Part shown: positions 37,472 through 49,600 of the stretch, piece by piece
How the letters are laid out: the number at the start of each line of letters is the position of its first letter
Numbering within the stretch: position 1 is the first letter of the stretch
Assembly: GCA_027886175.1 (NCBI GenBank)
Contig: JAJNNQ010000002.1
Location: 5,336,001 to 5,400,000 of the forward strand
Length of the DNA stretch: 64,000 bases
Direction of reading: 5' to 3'
Origin: Phylloscopus collybita
Taxonomy: Eukaryota; Chordata; Aves; Passeriformes; Phylloscopidae
The notes under the pieces: generated by a model
What the model was told of the DNA's origin: nothing
Seen by the model: only the letters and a program-made list of their open reading frames with translations
The model's database searches: none
Made by a program: the position numbers and the translations under genes

Positions 37472-40400
37472 CATTGTTTTTACTGAGCAGTCTCCTCTTT
37501 AGGCCATTTCCTGGAGTGGTTACACAGGTACACACAGCCCTGGGTGCACCAACTGCCTTGAAGACCATTTTCCCTCTCTGAGGTTTGGCTGCCAGTGCTC
37601 CATGCCAGCTCAGATGTGCTGTGGCTGCAAGCCAGGAGCAGGCTGCTGGGAAAAGACCATGTAGGAGGAGCTGGGAGAAGTCCCACTGGCAACTGACCCC
37701 TTCTCTCCAGAGCTGCTCTCCAGCTCCCACCCCGGTCTGTGCCTGAGTGCTGCTGCAGCTACATCTGAGCCTGGCCTCATCCCTCACTGACCATCACCTT
37801 GCTGGATCTTGGAGCAGCCTCATCCCACCCACATGGTGCTCCCTGACCCCATGCACAGTGTGGTTCATGTGCCTGAAGCCCAGAGAAGTGCTCCCCTTGC
37901 CTGTTTTGGGGCAGGGAAGGTACAGGAACATCTCCCTTGCATTCAGGATGAGCAGTACAGGGCCCTGTTCCTGAGCAGGCACCTGAGTGCTATGGTCATG
38001 TATCTTTCTATAAATAATTACTTCACTTCATCACTTGCAGCCTCTTTTCATCACCTCCTTTCCCTCAGACCGATGACTGTTTTGGGATGGAAGGCTTTTT
38101 TCCTCTCTAGCTCAAGGCCATTCAATGGAGTGAGCAGCAGGAGGTACTGAAAGAGAGATACTGTTAGCACTGTTTCCACATGCCCAAAGACTGATCTTTA
38201 TGCAGCTGAGACTACAAGGGATATCCCTTAAAATAAAGGCCAGCTTATTACCCATCTTCTCCAACTCCTGTGGAACTAAATATCCTGAAGTTGAGAGAAG
38301 CTGCTGCACAAAGCGTCTTTATAGCTCTCAGTGTGCCTTCTTTGCTGGCTCCAGCTGCCCCTACACTCTGTTTTTCCTCAGTCTTTTCTTCAATATTTTT
38401 TCCAGTTGACTTAGTTATTACAGTACATGGACCAGACTGAGGAAAATACACTGAAGGTTGGAGCTGGCAGAGCAGGGAGAGCTGCGAGGGAAGCGCTTTT
38501 GCCATCCCATGACATCATCCGTGCGTTAATTGGTCGCATTCCCGCGGATGGGAGGCACTGGCCGGTGTCCTTGGGCTCACTTCCGTGATACAGAACAGAG
38601 ACAGTGCCTGTCTCCTGCCAGCCTCTTTCATTGCCAGCCTTCTGGCAAAGCTTAGGACATTTATAAAAACAGTACAGTACTTTATTTAGCCCCTAGTGAG
38701 AAAAAGTCACTTCACAGCTCCAGTTTAGGCACAAGGCACTAACAAGCAGATTAAAAAAAAAATATATATATCCTTTACATAAAAACATTTCAAATGAATA
38801 CATGAAAGTTGGTTTGTATTCCAGATGACCTCGCAAACCAGGAGATTGAGCTGTGCCTTTTATCTCCAGAGAAATGGGTTCAAATCCTGATTAGCCCATA
38901 GAGGAAATTCCATTTAATGGTGTAATTTTAGTGGGCTGAAAAGCTGTTCCCTGCCTAGAACCACCATCTATTATGGCGTGATTGGCAGTCTGTGTTCAAG
39001 ACAGAACAAGAACTTCACCTCATCTCTACTCCTATTACTTCAGCCTGCCATGAGCTTGCAGTACCCAACCCTCAGCTCCCACAGGGCCTGAGAAAAGAGG
39101 GGATTTGTGGATGAACAGAGTCCCCACAGCTGTGTCTGGGCAGGGCAGAGCCTGCCTGCGGCTACTGGGGGCTGTGGTGGGGCCAGGAGAATGGAGAGGT
39201 GGCACAGGGGGGCCTGGGAAAACAAGGAAGCTGTTGGAGGGAAGTTTCAATGGAAGGGGATGGAAAGTAGGTGAGAAGAGGAAAAAAAGGAATGAGGATG
39301 GGCAAGGAAAGGAGGCATGAATAAGGTATGCCCAGAGCTGAAAGCAATAAAGCAGAATGGGTGTAACTCTGTCTAAACAGCAGAAGGAAAAGTCAACTGT
39401 GGGAGGGAGTCCCACAGGGTCATGATGTCACCGAATGTTTTCACTGTGGCTGGTGGTCCTGGTGTAGAAATGCCCTTAGAGCTCACAGGATTGTTGTTTT
39501 CCCAAGTCTTCATTCTTCAGAGCACAAAACACTGTTTTGCAGGGGAACAGAAAATCTGCAAGCCAGATCAGCAGCCAGCTCAGGCTTCCATCATATCTTT
39601 GCAGAAGCCACAGATACGGCAAAGAAAGGCTCATCTTCAGTCTGATCAGTGCAGTATTTCCATATTGTCTGGCTCTATTTTCCTGTCAGGGGGAAAAGCC
39701 CATATGGGGTCCTGCTGGGTGTTCCCAGTAGGCAGAGCAAGTGCAGAAAAGCAACAGGAATTTTCACTGTGACACTGGTGAGCCTTGTGACCCAGTCCAG
39801 TGAAGGGATGTGAGCAGACACAAAACTTTGTCACTCTGAGGTGGTGCAGGAGTGGACGAGGACCTGCAGGTGATGGCTGTGAAAGTATTGCTGCCACACT
39901 AGGACAGCTTTTCAGCCAGACCTCAATGTTCTCCTCTCCGTCCTTCATAACCACCTCGGGTGTGAGAACAAGGGATGTGCCCACAAGAGACCTGTTCGGG
40001 GTGGTCTTACTCAGGACAATGAAATCTGAGTTTAGAAGGGCATTGATAATGAGGAAAAATGTTATGAAGTCAGCCTGATGATGAAGTGCAAGCTATAGCA
40101 CTCTGGGAGGAGAAATATAAAAAGAGGATTTCCCAGCTGGGCAGCAGCATCAGGAGGGACTGAGGGTGCAGAGGGGACAAAAGGCTGTGGGTAAGGACAA
40201 TATCAGGTTTCCTTTCCTGGCTGCAGTTCCTCCAGCTGTGACAGCTGCTGTCCATTACCCTGTTGCTCATCATCTCCTCCCACCTCAGGTTTCAGCTTTT
40301 TCATACCTGTTTATCCTCAGCCTCACCTGGGCCTGCTGCACTGGTGATCAGGAAAGCCCTGTTATTTGAATGATTGCCTCTAACCTGGACTCCTCACCCA

Positions 40401-40554
40401 GACTGTGTTCAGAGCAATCCCCCAGCAGTTACACTGCTGACCTGGGAGGGGGAGAGCCTGCAGCTGAGGGGTGGTGATAAGCAGCTGGAGTGGGTGAAAA
40501 GAAATAAACTTTTCACCCAGCTCAGCTGCAGGCAGAACAGGATGTGAGACTGCA

Positions 40555-40985
40555 ACCTAAGACATAGGAGATAATTATTCTACTCCACTTGGCACCGGTG
40601 AGGCCTCAGCTGGAATGGAGTGTCCAGTTTTGGGTACTGTGCTGTAAAGAAAAATGTAGACAAACTGGAGAGAGTCCAGGAGAGAGACACGAGAAATATC
40701 AGAGGCATAGAAGGAACAACCTAGGAGGAAATGTTGAAAGGATTGTTTGTTTAGTCTGGGAACAGCAGAGTCTAAAGAAGAGCTGTGATAAAAATCTTGC
40801 AATTTGTTAAAGTTTACTGTAAGGAGGATGGTGATAAATCTTTCCCCATGCTTGCTGGAGGATAGGGAAAGAATGAACCAGCTTTATTTGCAGGTAATAA
40901 AATTTAGGCTTGACATTAGGAAAAACTTTCTAGATAAGAGGGTGATGCAGTAAAGCCATCATCAGGGAGTGCATGGATCTTGTTA
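40555..40985 (+). mobile_element. CR1 LINE fragment, sense
   Basis: Sense-strand CR1 landmarks follow in order: 'CTGGAATGGAGTGTCCAGTT' then TTGGG near 40610, 'AGAGTCCAGGAGAGAGAC' near 40670, and 'TTGACATTAGGAAAAACTTT' near 40910, then a diverged continuation to about 40985. The copy is 5'-truncated and lacks the 3' tail. The open frame inside is repeat-derived. Confidence 0.85.
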
Positions 40986-41865
40986 AAATTCAGAACGGTG
41001 TTTTATTTTAATGATGAGCATCGAAATAATAAAGATGTTTCTTGTTTAAATAACTTTTAAACTAATGCCTGGGAATGGGTTTCCACATGCTGAGAGTCCA
41101 ACCATGTGGATGCACTTGCAAGGAACAGCTCTTGGCCTGCAAGCTTCAGGGCAGACACTGTCCTTCGTGAGCAGTGTATACAAACCCCAGCAGCTTGTGT
41201 CTGATCTCTTTTTCTACATATTCCTGCAAAGAAAATAAGCCATCATGGAATCTATACACAAGGATCTGTATAGAATTTTACAAATGCAGGAATAACCTTT
41301 CTCTTATGATCCCATTTCTGGCCCCACTGTATTTCTTCCTTGCAGGTTCATATGCTATATCTCTAATCCCTTGTTTGTAGATTTGGTATGTGTGCACAGC
41401 CAGAGATATATCCCCGATTGCTGTTAATCCTTTGAGTGTTTTTTACATTATACAGAATATGTCCAGGGAAGGTTCTGTCTTGTCCTTTAATGATACTCCC
41501 TGATCCTCCAGCAACACTCCTGGAAACAGAAAATCACACCATCCTGTTTCCATCCCAGGGAGTTCTCAGGCTGTGAATTGGGTTTTCTTCCACATCACAG
41601 AAACAAAGAACCTCTGAATATTTTCAGAAGTTCAGTCTGATGTGTTTGCAAACCTAGAAAAGAAATGGAAGGTTGGTCTAGAGGCTGGATGTGGAGGAAG
41701 GAACTCAGCACACAAAGGCCCCACACTGCATCTTTGGACTTGCCTGTGACCTCACAGGGGTCAAAATCCATGGCTGGAGCTGGTCAAATCTTTTTTTGAG
41801 GCTTATGATAGAATGTGTTTTTCTCATTAAGTAAACTCTACCAGAGAATAAATATATTTGTTATT

Positions 41866-42055
41866 TTGAGAGTGGTGAGGCTCTGGAACAGGTTGCCCAA
41901 AGAAGTTGTTAATGCCCCATTCCTGGAACTGTTCATGGCCAGGCTGGACGGGGCTTGGAGCACCTGGAAGGTGTCTCTGCCCTATGGCAGGGAAGTTGGG
42001 ATGGAGTGATCTTTCAGGTCCCTCCCAATCCAAACCTTTCTATAATTCTGATTCT
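41866..42055 (+). mobile_element. CR1 LINE 3' end, sense
   Basis: The block TGGTGAGGCTCTGGAACAGG near 41873, the GGCCAGGCTGGACGG block near 41937, and a terminal CCTCCCAATCCAAACC followed by TTCTATAATTCTGATTCT near 42035 are the CR1 3' region with its degenerate ATTCTATG-type tail. The copy is strongly 5'-truncated. Small frames across it on both strands are not genes. Confidence 0.9.
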
Positions 42056-45000
42056 AATATTAATTGGTTTGGATTTTAAGTGTAACTTCAGGAATGAATG
42101 CTTTGGATTTTCTGCTGCAGGGTTTTACCTTAGTTGCAAAATCTGTCAGACGTGTTTTACTTTAAATTCCCAGTATATGTGCTTAACCTTCATTGCACCT
42201 TGAGGTAATTTATCTGTAAATGAACACTAATCAAGAAACCTGAAGTCATGTGGGATGCTTCTAATATTTTGAAGATAAGTAATATTAAGCCTAAATCACA
42301 TTTAAAGAGGATATTAATTGAAGTAGTAGAGCAGGACAAATCAGTAAAACAGAACAGCCAGTCAAACTGGGTTGTAGTTGCTTTGCTTTCCACAAAAGCA
42401 CAAAGTACCCATGGGGTATTAATTACCATATTAATTAATATTTTTTACAGTTCTTTGCAGAAGATAGATGTCTACAGCATGTGTTGTGCAGAACCAAAAA
42501 GTGGTCAGTCTTGCCTATTAAAATAAACTGGGAAAAAACCCCCAGATGTCAGGAACCTCCTCTGCTGGGGGGTTGCTGCTTCACAAGAGAGCTCCTGGAG
42601 ATGGTTTGAGCCTTCCAGCCCCTAACTCTTGGCAGTTCTGCAGGGCATTAGGATAACTCTGTGCTTCCAGGTTTTCCTGTCAGAGCTGCGGCATCATGAA
42701 AGGTTTACTGGGATAGAAAGAGAAGACAGGAAAGGGTTGGAGGGAGGAGAGGGAGGACTCATCATCCTTGATGTAGATATTGAACAGCTGGACTTCAAAG
42801 AGTGCATTAGTCACCCCAGGCTCCACGTACAGTCAGTGGAGAGGAAAAGGAACTCAAGACATTTGTCTCAGGACAGGAAATGCCTGTTTCCCTGCTGCCT
42901 GTAGGAGACATGTAGGTACTTGGATACTGGTGAAGTTAGCTGAGGTGACCTTGCTTGGCCTATTGGTTATGGCAGTCTCCTGGAAGGAGAGATCCTGATC
43001 TCTGGCCTCTGCTTCAGGGACTTCTGATGGAATTTGTGCAGATCACAGGTCACTTGGACACAAGCATTAGAGAATGCAGTGTGTCCCTTCTTCCTCCAGC
43101 CAAGGAGAGTGCATTATCCCAGGGACTGAGTGCATTATCCTGAGATAGGTGGTAAGATATGCCGAGGAAAGCAAGAGATATGTGTTTGAATGTCCTTTTA
43201 CAGGAGAAGGAACTCGGTCCATGTGCTGCTTCCAGAAGAGTGCTTTGACCACTAAGCAACTGAAAGTGGGAACCACCTCCTGTACAGCCCCTGCTCTGTG
43301 AGGTGGCAGCAGCTGCCATTACCTTCTGGGAGGAGAAAGACCTGCCAGGAGGTCTTGCCATGCTTCGGGGGGTTTAGACTGAAGAGCAATTTCAGGGCCC
43401 TGATGGACTTGGAAGTGAGCTGGTTGCTGAACTTTCAGGCTTGTCAGGCCTGAGGCTCTACCTAGGGAGGAGCACGCGACGTCACAGTTAAGAAGATTGG
43501 CTCTTCACTGTCCACACCTGACATCTGGGCAGAGAGAAACTGAACCTCTCACAAGGGTATCAAACCCAGCTCCTGTTGGCTTCCCCTGGGTTTCTGGCAG
43601 CCCTTGGATGATCCATGGTGGGTCACAGGGGTGAGGCACCAGCTGCTCCAGGGCACTGCTGTTTTTCCCAAGCCTTGCAGCACACCCCAGTAAAAGCCTT
43701 GCAGGCAGAAGGCTTTGCTGCAGACCAGTGGGAGGGAGAGCAGGAGGAGGAACGACACAACACATTACAGCCAGAGAAAAGGATTCTGCATCAGGGATTA
43801 TGTAACTTTTGACATGTCCTACATATCACGATCCAGTACCAGGAGCTCACGCTGTGCCCTGCCACGTTAGCAGGGCTCACTTTAGTCACTGTTAAATGAC
43901 ATTCCCGTCCTGTCAGAGCTTTTCCAATTTCATGTCTACCACGTCCTTCTGGGGCAGCTCCTCAGGTCCTGTGTGCTGCGTGGCACCAGGCTGGAGCTGC
44001 ACGCTGCCTGGCCAGGGGAAACTGCTCTTATCTCCAGCTTCAGCTCCCCGCACAAGGACAGAGGCTTTATGGGCCAGCCCTTGGCCCCACTGCAGGCCAG
44101 CACCCATTAGGACATGGTTTGCATTTAACTGCACCTCAGGAGTAGGAATCCTCGTTTGGGAAGCAAAATCCTTTGGCACTGTTACCAGACCAAACCCATC
44201 CCTGCCGGCTTTACGGCCCCTGATGGCTTTTCCACATTTCACATGGGACTGAGCTCTCAAATGCATTTTACAAACTTGACCAACTCCCTCCAAAGTCTGC
44301 TGGGGTTCGTTTTCCCACTGATTTTTTTGCTTATTCCAAATGAACTCCACACCTTGATTTTTTTTTTTTTCATTAGTTTTTTTTTCTTTCAGCAGAGAAA
44401 ATGTGCAAGTGAAAATGCATCACATGTACAGTCTGGGAAGAGCACAGAGGCAGCCAGGCAGCCATTGCAGGGGTTTGGCACCTCGCTCAGGAATGAGCAC
44501 ATGCAGGTAGAATGTTATTCCGCTGCTCCTGCTGAGCACTCAGCAGTTCAGTCTCTGCTGAATCCCAAAGTCGAGCAAAAAGCAGCTGGTTAAGGTAGAA
44601 TTTGAAAATCAGTCATAAGATAAACAGGTTGCAACATTAAGCACTCTCCAAGGGAAAGGCAGTGTGCAGCATATGTTCTTACTTTGGAAGATATTAAAAA
44701 AAAACAAAACAAAAACAACTTTAATGGACTCTTCACTGGCTTATAGTAGTGGAGCTGTTAATTAATTAAATAACTATATGTGAATGGCATCCATTGGGAA
44801 AGAGCCTCACAGCTTCCAGATGCCAGTTATTGGCCCCATTACGAGCCTAAAACTATTACAGTAAATCATTACATGCTCCAAGATGAACTGGCACACGATT
44901 GCTGTGAGGAAGGATGGAGCTATTCTCACTTGTGCCATTTTGTGCCAGTTTTTATCTAGTGAGATTAATTAGTACTTTTAGAAGTGCAAGTCAGAGCTAT

Positions 45001-46592
45001 AAAATATTAAAGGATATTCCATCAATGGAGTGGAGACCTGCCTAAGCAGGGCTTTTAAAACTTTTGGATGTTCATGGCTAGATGGGAGTTTGAAGAGATA
45101 ATGAACAACATCTGATTTTGTTTGGTTTTTTTTTTTTAAGAAAGGTCAGATGTATAGCTAGTGGGACTGCATGGAGCCTCCTTTGTGTACTATGGGAATA
45201 CTCAGAGGAGGACATTAAAGTTTATCACTCAAGTTCAGGTGCCAGGTAAGCAAACAGTTTCTCAGGCCAAAACCAATCATTTAAGGCAGTTATTCCAAAC
45301 AGAAAATCAACAGAAACAGAAAGTATTAAATAACCTTTTAGCCTGGATCCCCTGCTGGGAGGGGAACATTTTTTGACATTGGAGGGCAGCCTAGAATCTA
45401 TGATCTGGCCTAGAAATGGCTTTTTTTCCCCTTCTTTTTTAAATTAATAAGCTATAAATTTTTACCCCAAATGACCACTATGGACTTTTCTGTCTTTTTA
45501 GGCTGTGAGAGGGAAAACCACAGAGTCACCTACATCATTGCTTGCCCAGACAGAGTGTCCTTTGAAAATCCTCTTGCCTGCTCTGTCTGTTTTGAAGCCC
45601 AAAAGCTGAGTACTGAAGAGGCACTCCAGGGACTGTTTATACAGTTTACCCAATAATTAGTTCTTAGAGACATTAATTCATGGATAGACACTTCCTCAGA
45701 GAAATTATTCCACAGCTGAAATTCCTCCCACAGCTGGACGAGGCAGGCTGAGCACATGGGGCTGGAGATTTTGCACTCCATCAGCCAGAGCTGGGAAGGA
45801 GCAGTGCCAAGGGATCTGCTGCTGACACTGTCCTCTTGCTCCAAGCCCCACTCTGAACCACGTGTGAAATCTCTCGCCTGAACCTGGGTTCAAGCAGGGT
45901 TCAAGTGGGGCCAGAGGGGCCATGGGGGCTACAAGGAGCCACTTCTGCTGGTGCTGGTAACCAGCCCTCCCACGCAGCCCTGCCGGGGCAGACTGAGAGA
46001 TGCCAGCACTGATAGGGCTCTCCTGCTTAACACAACCTGTTTGTCCAGAAGGACAGACAGATCTCCCCTGGCTCAGTGGGAAAGTGTCCCAGACTGTTCC
46101 GGAACTAAGAGCCTCCACACACCCTGAGGACACAGAGCAGGAGTGGCAGTGGGGCTGTGGGTGAAATGCTCTGCTGCTCAGCCACATCACATCCAGGTCA
46201 GCCTGGCTTGGAGGACAACATCCCCTCCCTACACCACGCTGTATAGGACACAGGGCAGAGCACGGGTCCAACAGCTGTTCATCATGGGTAGAAAAATCAG
46301 GTGTTTGTTGGGTGGGGGGATTCACAAGAGAATGGATATCTCAGGAAAACCAACCTCAGCTCGCTGCTTCTCCTAAAGCAAAGGTAAGGCCACACTCACA
46401 CAAATCCTACAGGGAAGTACTTACTGTACGAGAAAAGCATGAGGCAGGGTTTGCTGACTAACCCCCAGTTAAAGGAAACAAATTGATTTATTATATGAGC
46501 ATGACAAATTGAGGCACCGGTCTTGCAAGTTGGGCTGTGTGAGCAGCTCCCTGTGTCCACGTGGCTCTGATACAGCCCAGTCAGGCTGACAA

Positions 46593-46607
46593 CTGGGAGT
46601 TGTAGTT
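46593..46607 (-). promoter_or_regulatory. ZNF143/THAP11-type motif (ACTACAACTCCCAG)
   Basis: The minus strand reads AACTACAACTCCCAG, matching the core of the ZNF143/Staf-type promoter motif as I recall it. It sits in a locally CpG-containing stretch (46615-46685). A donor-like GGTAAGA lies near 46773 on the plus strand. This could be a small promoter of an unannotated transcript or part of a mobile-element promoter. Confidence 0.35.
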
Positions 46608-49600
46608 GCCAGACCGGGAATATTGCTGGCTCGGTCGCAAAAGGTTGGAAAGTTTGTGGTTACACTCTTCTGACGCGCCCGAGATTTGGGTGGGAGCCAT
46701 GGGAGCTACAGCTCCTCTGCAGAGGCACAGGGACAGGCAGCTGCTTTGTCAGCCTTCCCCAGTGTGTGTGCTGGTAAGAAAGCATGGCCTTTTCTGTTTT
46801 TAAATGAAAACAAATTGCTTTTAGGACCTTGGATCTGAAGAGGGGAGGGTCATCGTGTGTCCAACACAAACAAAAAACCGAGCTGAGCCAAGACCAGCCC
46901 AGTGCTTGTCTCCCATTCTCTGGCTGTAAACACAAGAGACTCCTCTTGGCTTGTGTGAGAGTGGGAGGGAATGCAATCACCAAGCAAAAAATGTTGTTTC
47001 TCCTTAATAGTTTAACATCATGTAGGCAGGAGTTGTGCTTTCTACTGAGCACACTTTTCTACTCCATGGAGTCTTTGACTGGCCTGTCCTTGTAGTAGAG
47101 GAAAATAAACTGAGATAAAATGCAGCTACGTTTTTTCTGCAACACAGATTATTAAACTTTGTTGGACTTTTTTCTGAGTGGAACATACATACCAAAAATA
47201 CCAGTATGGTCCTAAGCCATCAACACGATGACTGATGAGTTTGGCAGGAAAGGACTCCAAGTCACTGGGGCATGGAGAGTACAGGGGACTGGGGACAGGT
47301 GTTTAGATCATGGATTTTGATCCAGAACAAGGTGGAAGTGAGTGCCAGTCATAACAGGCTGGGAACAGGACATTCTCCTGTGCACAGTGAGCCTGTGAAT
47401 ACCTCTACAGGGCTCAGAATCACAACGCGAGACAAGAACCACTGTCAGCATGGCCTGATGTCCTCCAGCCAGCACCACCTGGCTCTGCCTGTGCATGAGC
47501 TTTTCTAGCCACCACAGCAATTTTTTCATGTCCCACGTTCCGAGTAATTTGGGAAAGAAGCAGGAAAAAGGAAGAGAGCCATATATAATGACCGTAGAGT
47601 TAATGGTGGATTTCAAGTTTCTAGGTGGAGGAATAATGGATTAGTGTTGGAAGTCTGGTTCAGTTATGTATGTTCTGGCAGACACAGCTGGAGGAAACCT
47701 TGAGGTGTAGATGAAAAGTCCATTTTCACTTTGTAAAGATGTATGCACACCCTTAACTTTAAAGGTATAAATTTTCTCATTGACTTTCCCTGGAACTATT
47801 CATGCATTAAACATATGCATGAGCCTTTCTAGAAATAGGGAATATAAATGAGGCTACCAAAATAGTTAACCAGAAATACCTTCTGTACAATGGAATAGAA
47901 AAATTTACAAGAGGTGTGCACATAGGAGCTCTTAGGAACAGATAAACGTAGGTCACACTGTTAAAGGATAGGGCATCGTTGCTTGTGTATGAGAAGGTGT
48001 TTTCAGCTCCCTATAGAGCAGACTGGAGTGCAGTTTGCTTTCGTTACGTTAATTAAGCAATTTACTGGAATTTAGCATGTGGCAGATTGGCAGGAGGCAA
48101 GTTTAACTTGGGTTGTGTGGCTGAGATCCTTTCATTGCGTTGACAACCTCGAGTCCTGCCAACAGAGCAGCACACTCAGTGCATTCTGCTGGTGGCTTCT
48201 GTGCTAAGTCCAACTTAAACAATTCCATTGGGGCCTGACAAAGGGAATGGATAAAAATGAACAGGATCTACATTACTTGAGCAGTCTGTTGTGGGCAAGA
48301 TATCCCAAGTCTGTTCATAAGTAATGAATTTTCATTCAAGCAATAGCTTACCTGGGCTAGCAAGAATTCTGTTAGCTATTAGCCCATAATTATTTTTTAA
48401 TATTCACATGGAAAATGTTTTATTTTTATTGTCTGTAGCTATTCCTTCACACTGTTTTTCTTGATAGGTTTATTGTCTAGATTATGCTGTTGTCATTAGC
48501 ATTTAAATCTAAAGGTTGTTCTGGAGTTACCACAGCCTGTTTGGGAATGTCAGCTATACAAACTTCCAGCAAATAAGCAAAAATTGAGACTTTCCAACTG
48601 GTGGTTGGAAAACAACATGAACCCAGCCTATAACACAATCAAAACCATTAGAGGCCAAAGGCCACTTGTTTGGCAAACCTGCCCTATACTCAAGCCTTTT
48701 AGGCTTGTGTTTGTTAAAACACCTTAAACAGACCTTTAAGGTTTGCTGTTTCATGGCAGAAACCTGGGCAAGTCACATACTCAACCATTTTCTGTGTTTC
48801 CTTTGATGAATTAAAAATGAGTACTCGAACAAGACCGTCAACTAAAAGACTGCAAGAAAGCAATTCCTTATTCAGGAGTACTTAAGGCTTTTATACAGTT
48901 TCACAGGATTGGGGGGTTTGGGTCTTTGTATCAAGACTACGCTCTGACCTCTCTTTTCTTCTGTATTCAAAACCTAATGTCACCCTGCCCAGGATTATCC
49001 GGATCTGCTTTTCAGTATCAAGACCAATTAACTGGTGAGAAGGAAAGCTGTGGGGAAACAAGGCAAATCCAAAATGAGATGAGACTTCGGTCTCTACTCC
49101 AGTCTCCACTTGTATTTATTTTGGTTTCCAGCAGGCTTCTTTTGGCAAAGAGAGATTTACTGCTTGAGCTTTGGCACAGTGTTTCAGACAGGGAGGAGAG
49201 CTGGGACAGGAGACCACAGTGCAAGAAAATGTACCTTGCATGCAGTTTTCATTAAACAAAAGGATTTCTCCATTGCCTTTGAATGTCCTCTCTGGTGTCA
49301 TGATGGCTTTGCAAGATGAAATGCCTTCTGTCCTGTGTGTGTTGCTGTTGTTCACAAGAATCCTGGAGGCAGCTAAATATATGTTTTAGCCCGTGTATGA
49401 ATTAACATTTTAGTTTTAGTACATCCTACCCCATAATTATACTGAATTGGTTTTGGAGAGTCTGAATGCCTACCTGCTTCCCAAATATAATGGTTTTGGC
49501 TTCAAATAAATGACAGGACAACAGTGACACTGAAATCATACAGAGCAGAGAGTAGCCAGGACCAATTCTACATACTGAGAATTCAGCAGGTTTTGAAATT

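Noticed and set aside
40555..42055. A single CR1 split by a ~900-bp insertion
   Set aside because: The first fragment appears to continue, diverged, past the apparent junction to about 40985. The two copies therefore overlap in consensus position and are better explained as independent insertions.
45705..46325. 206-codon minus-strand frame
   Set aside because: No recognisable family, no splice or promoter context, and overlapping frames are also open in this moderately GC-rich stretch.
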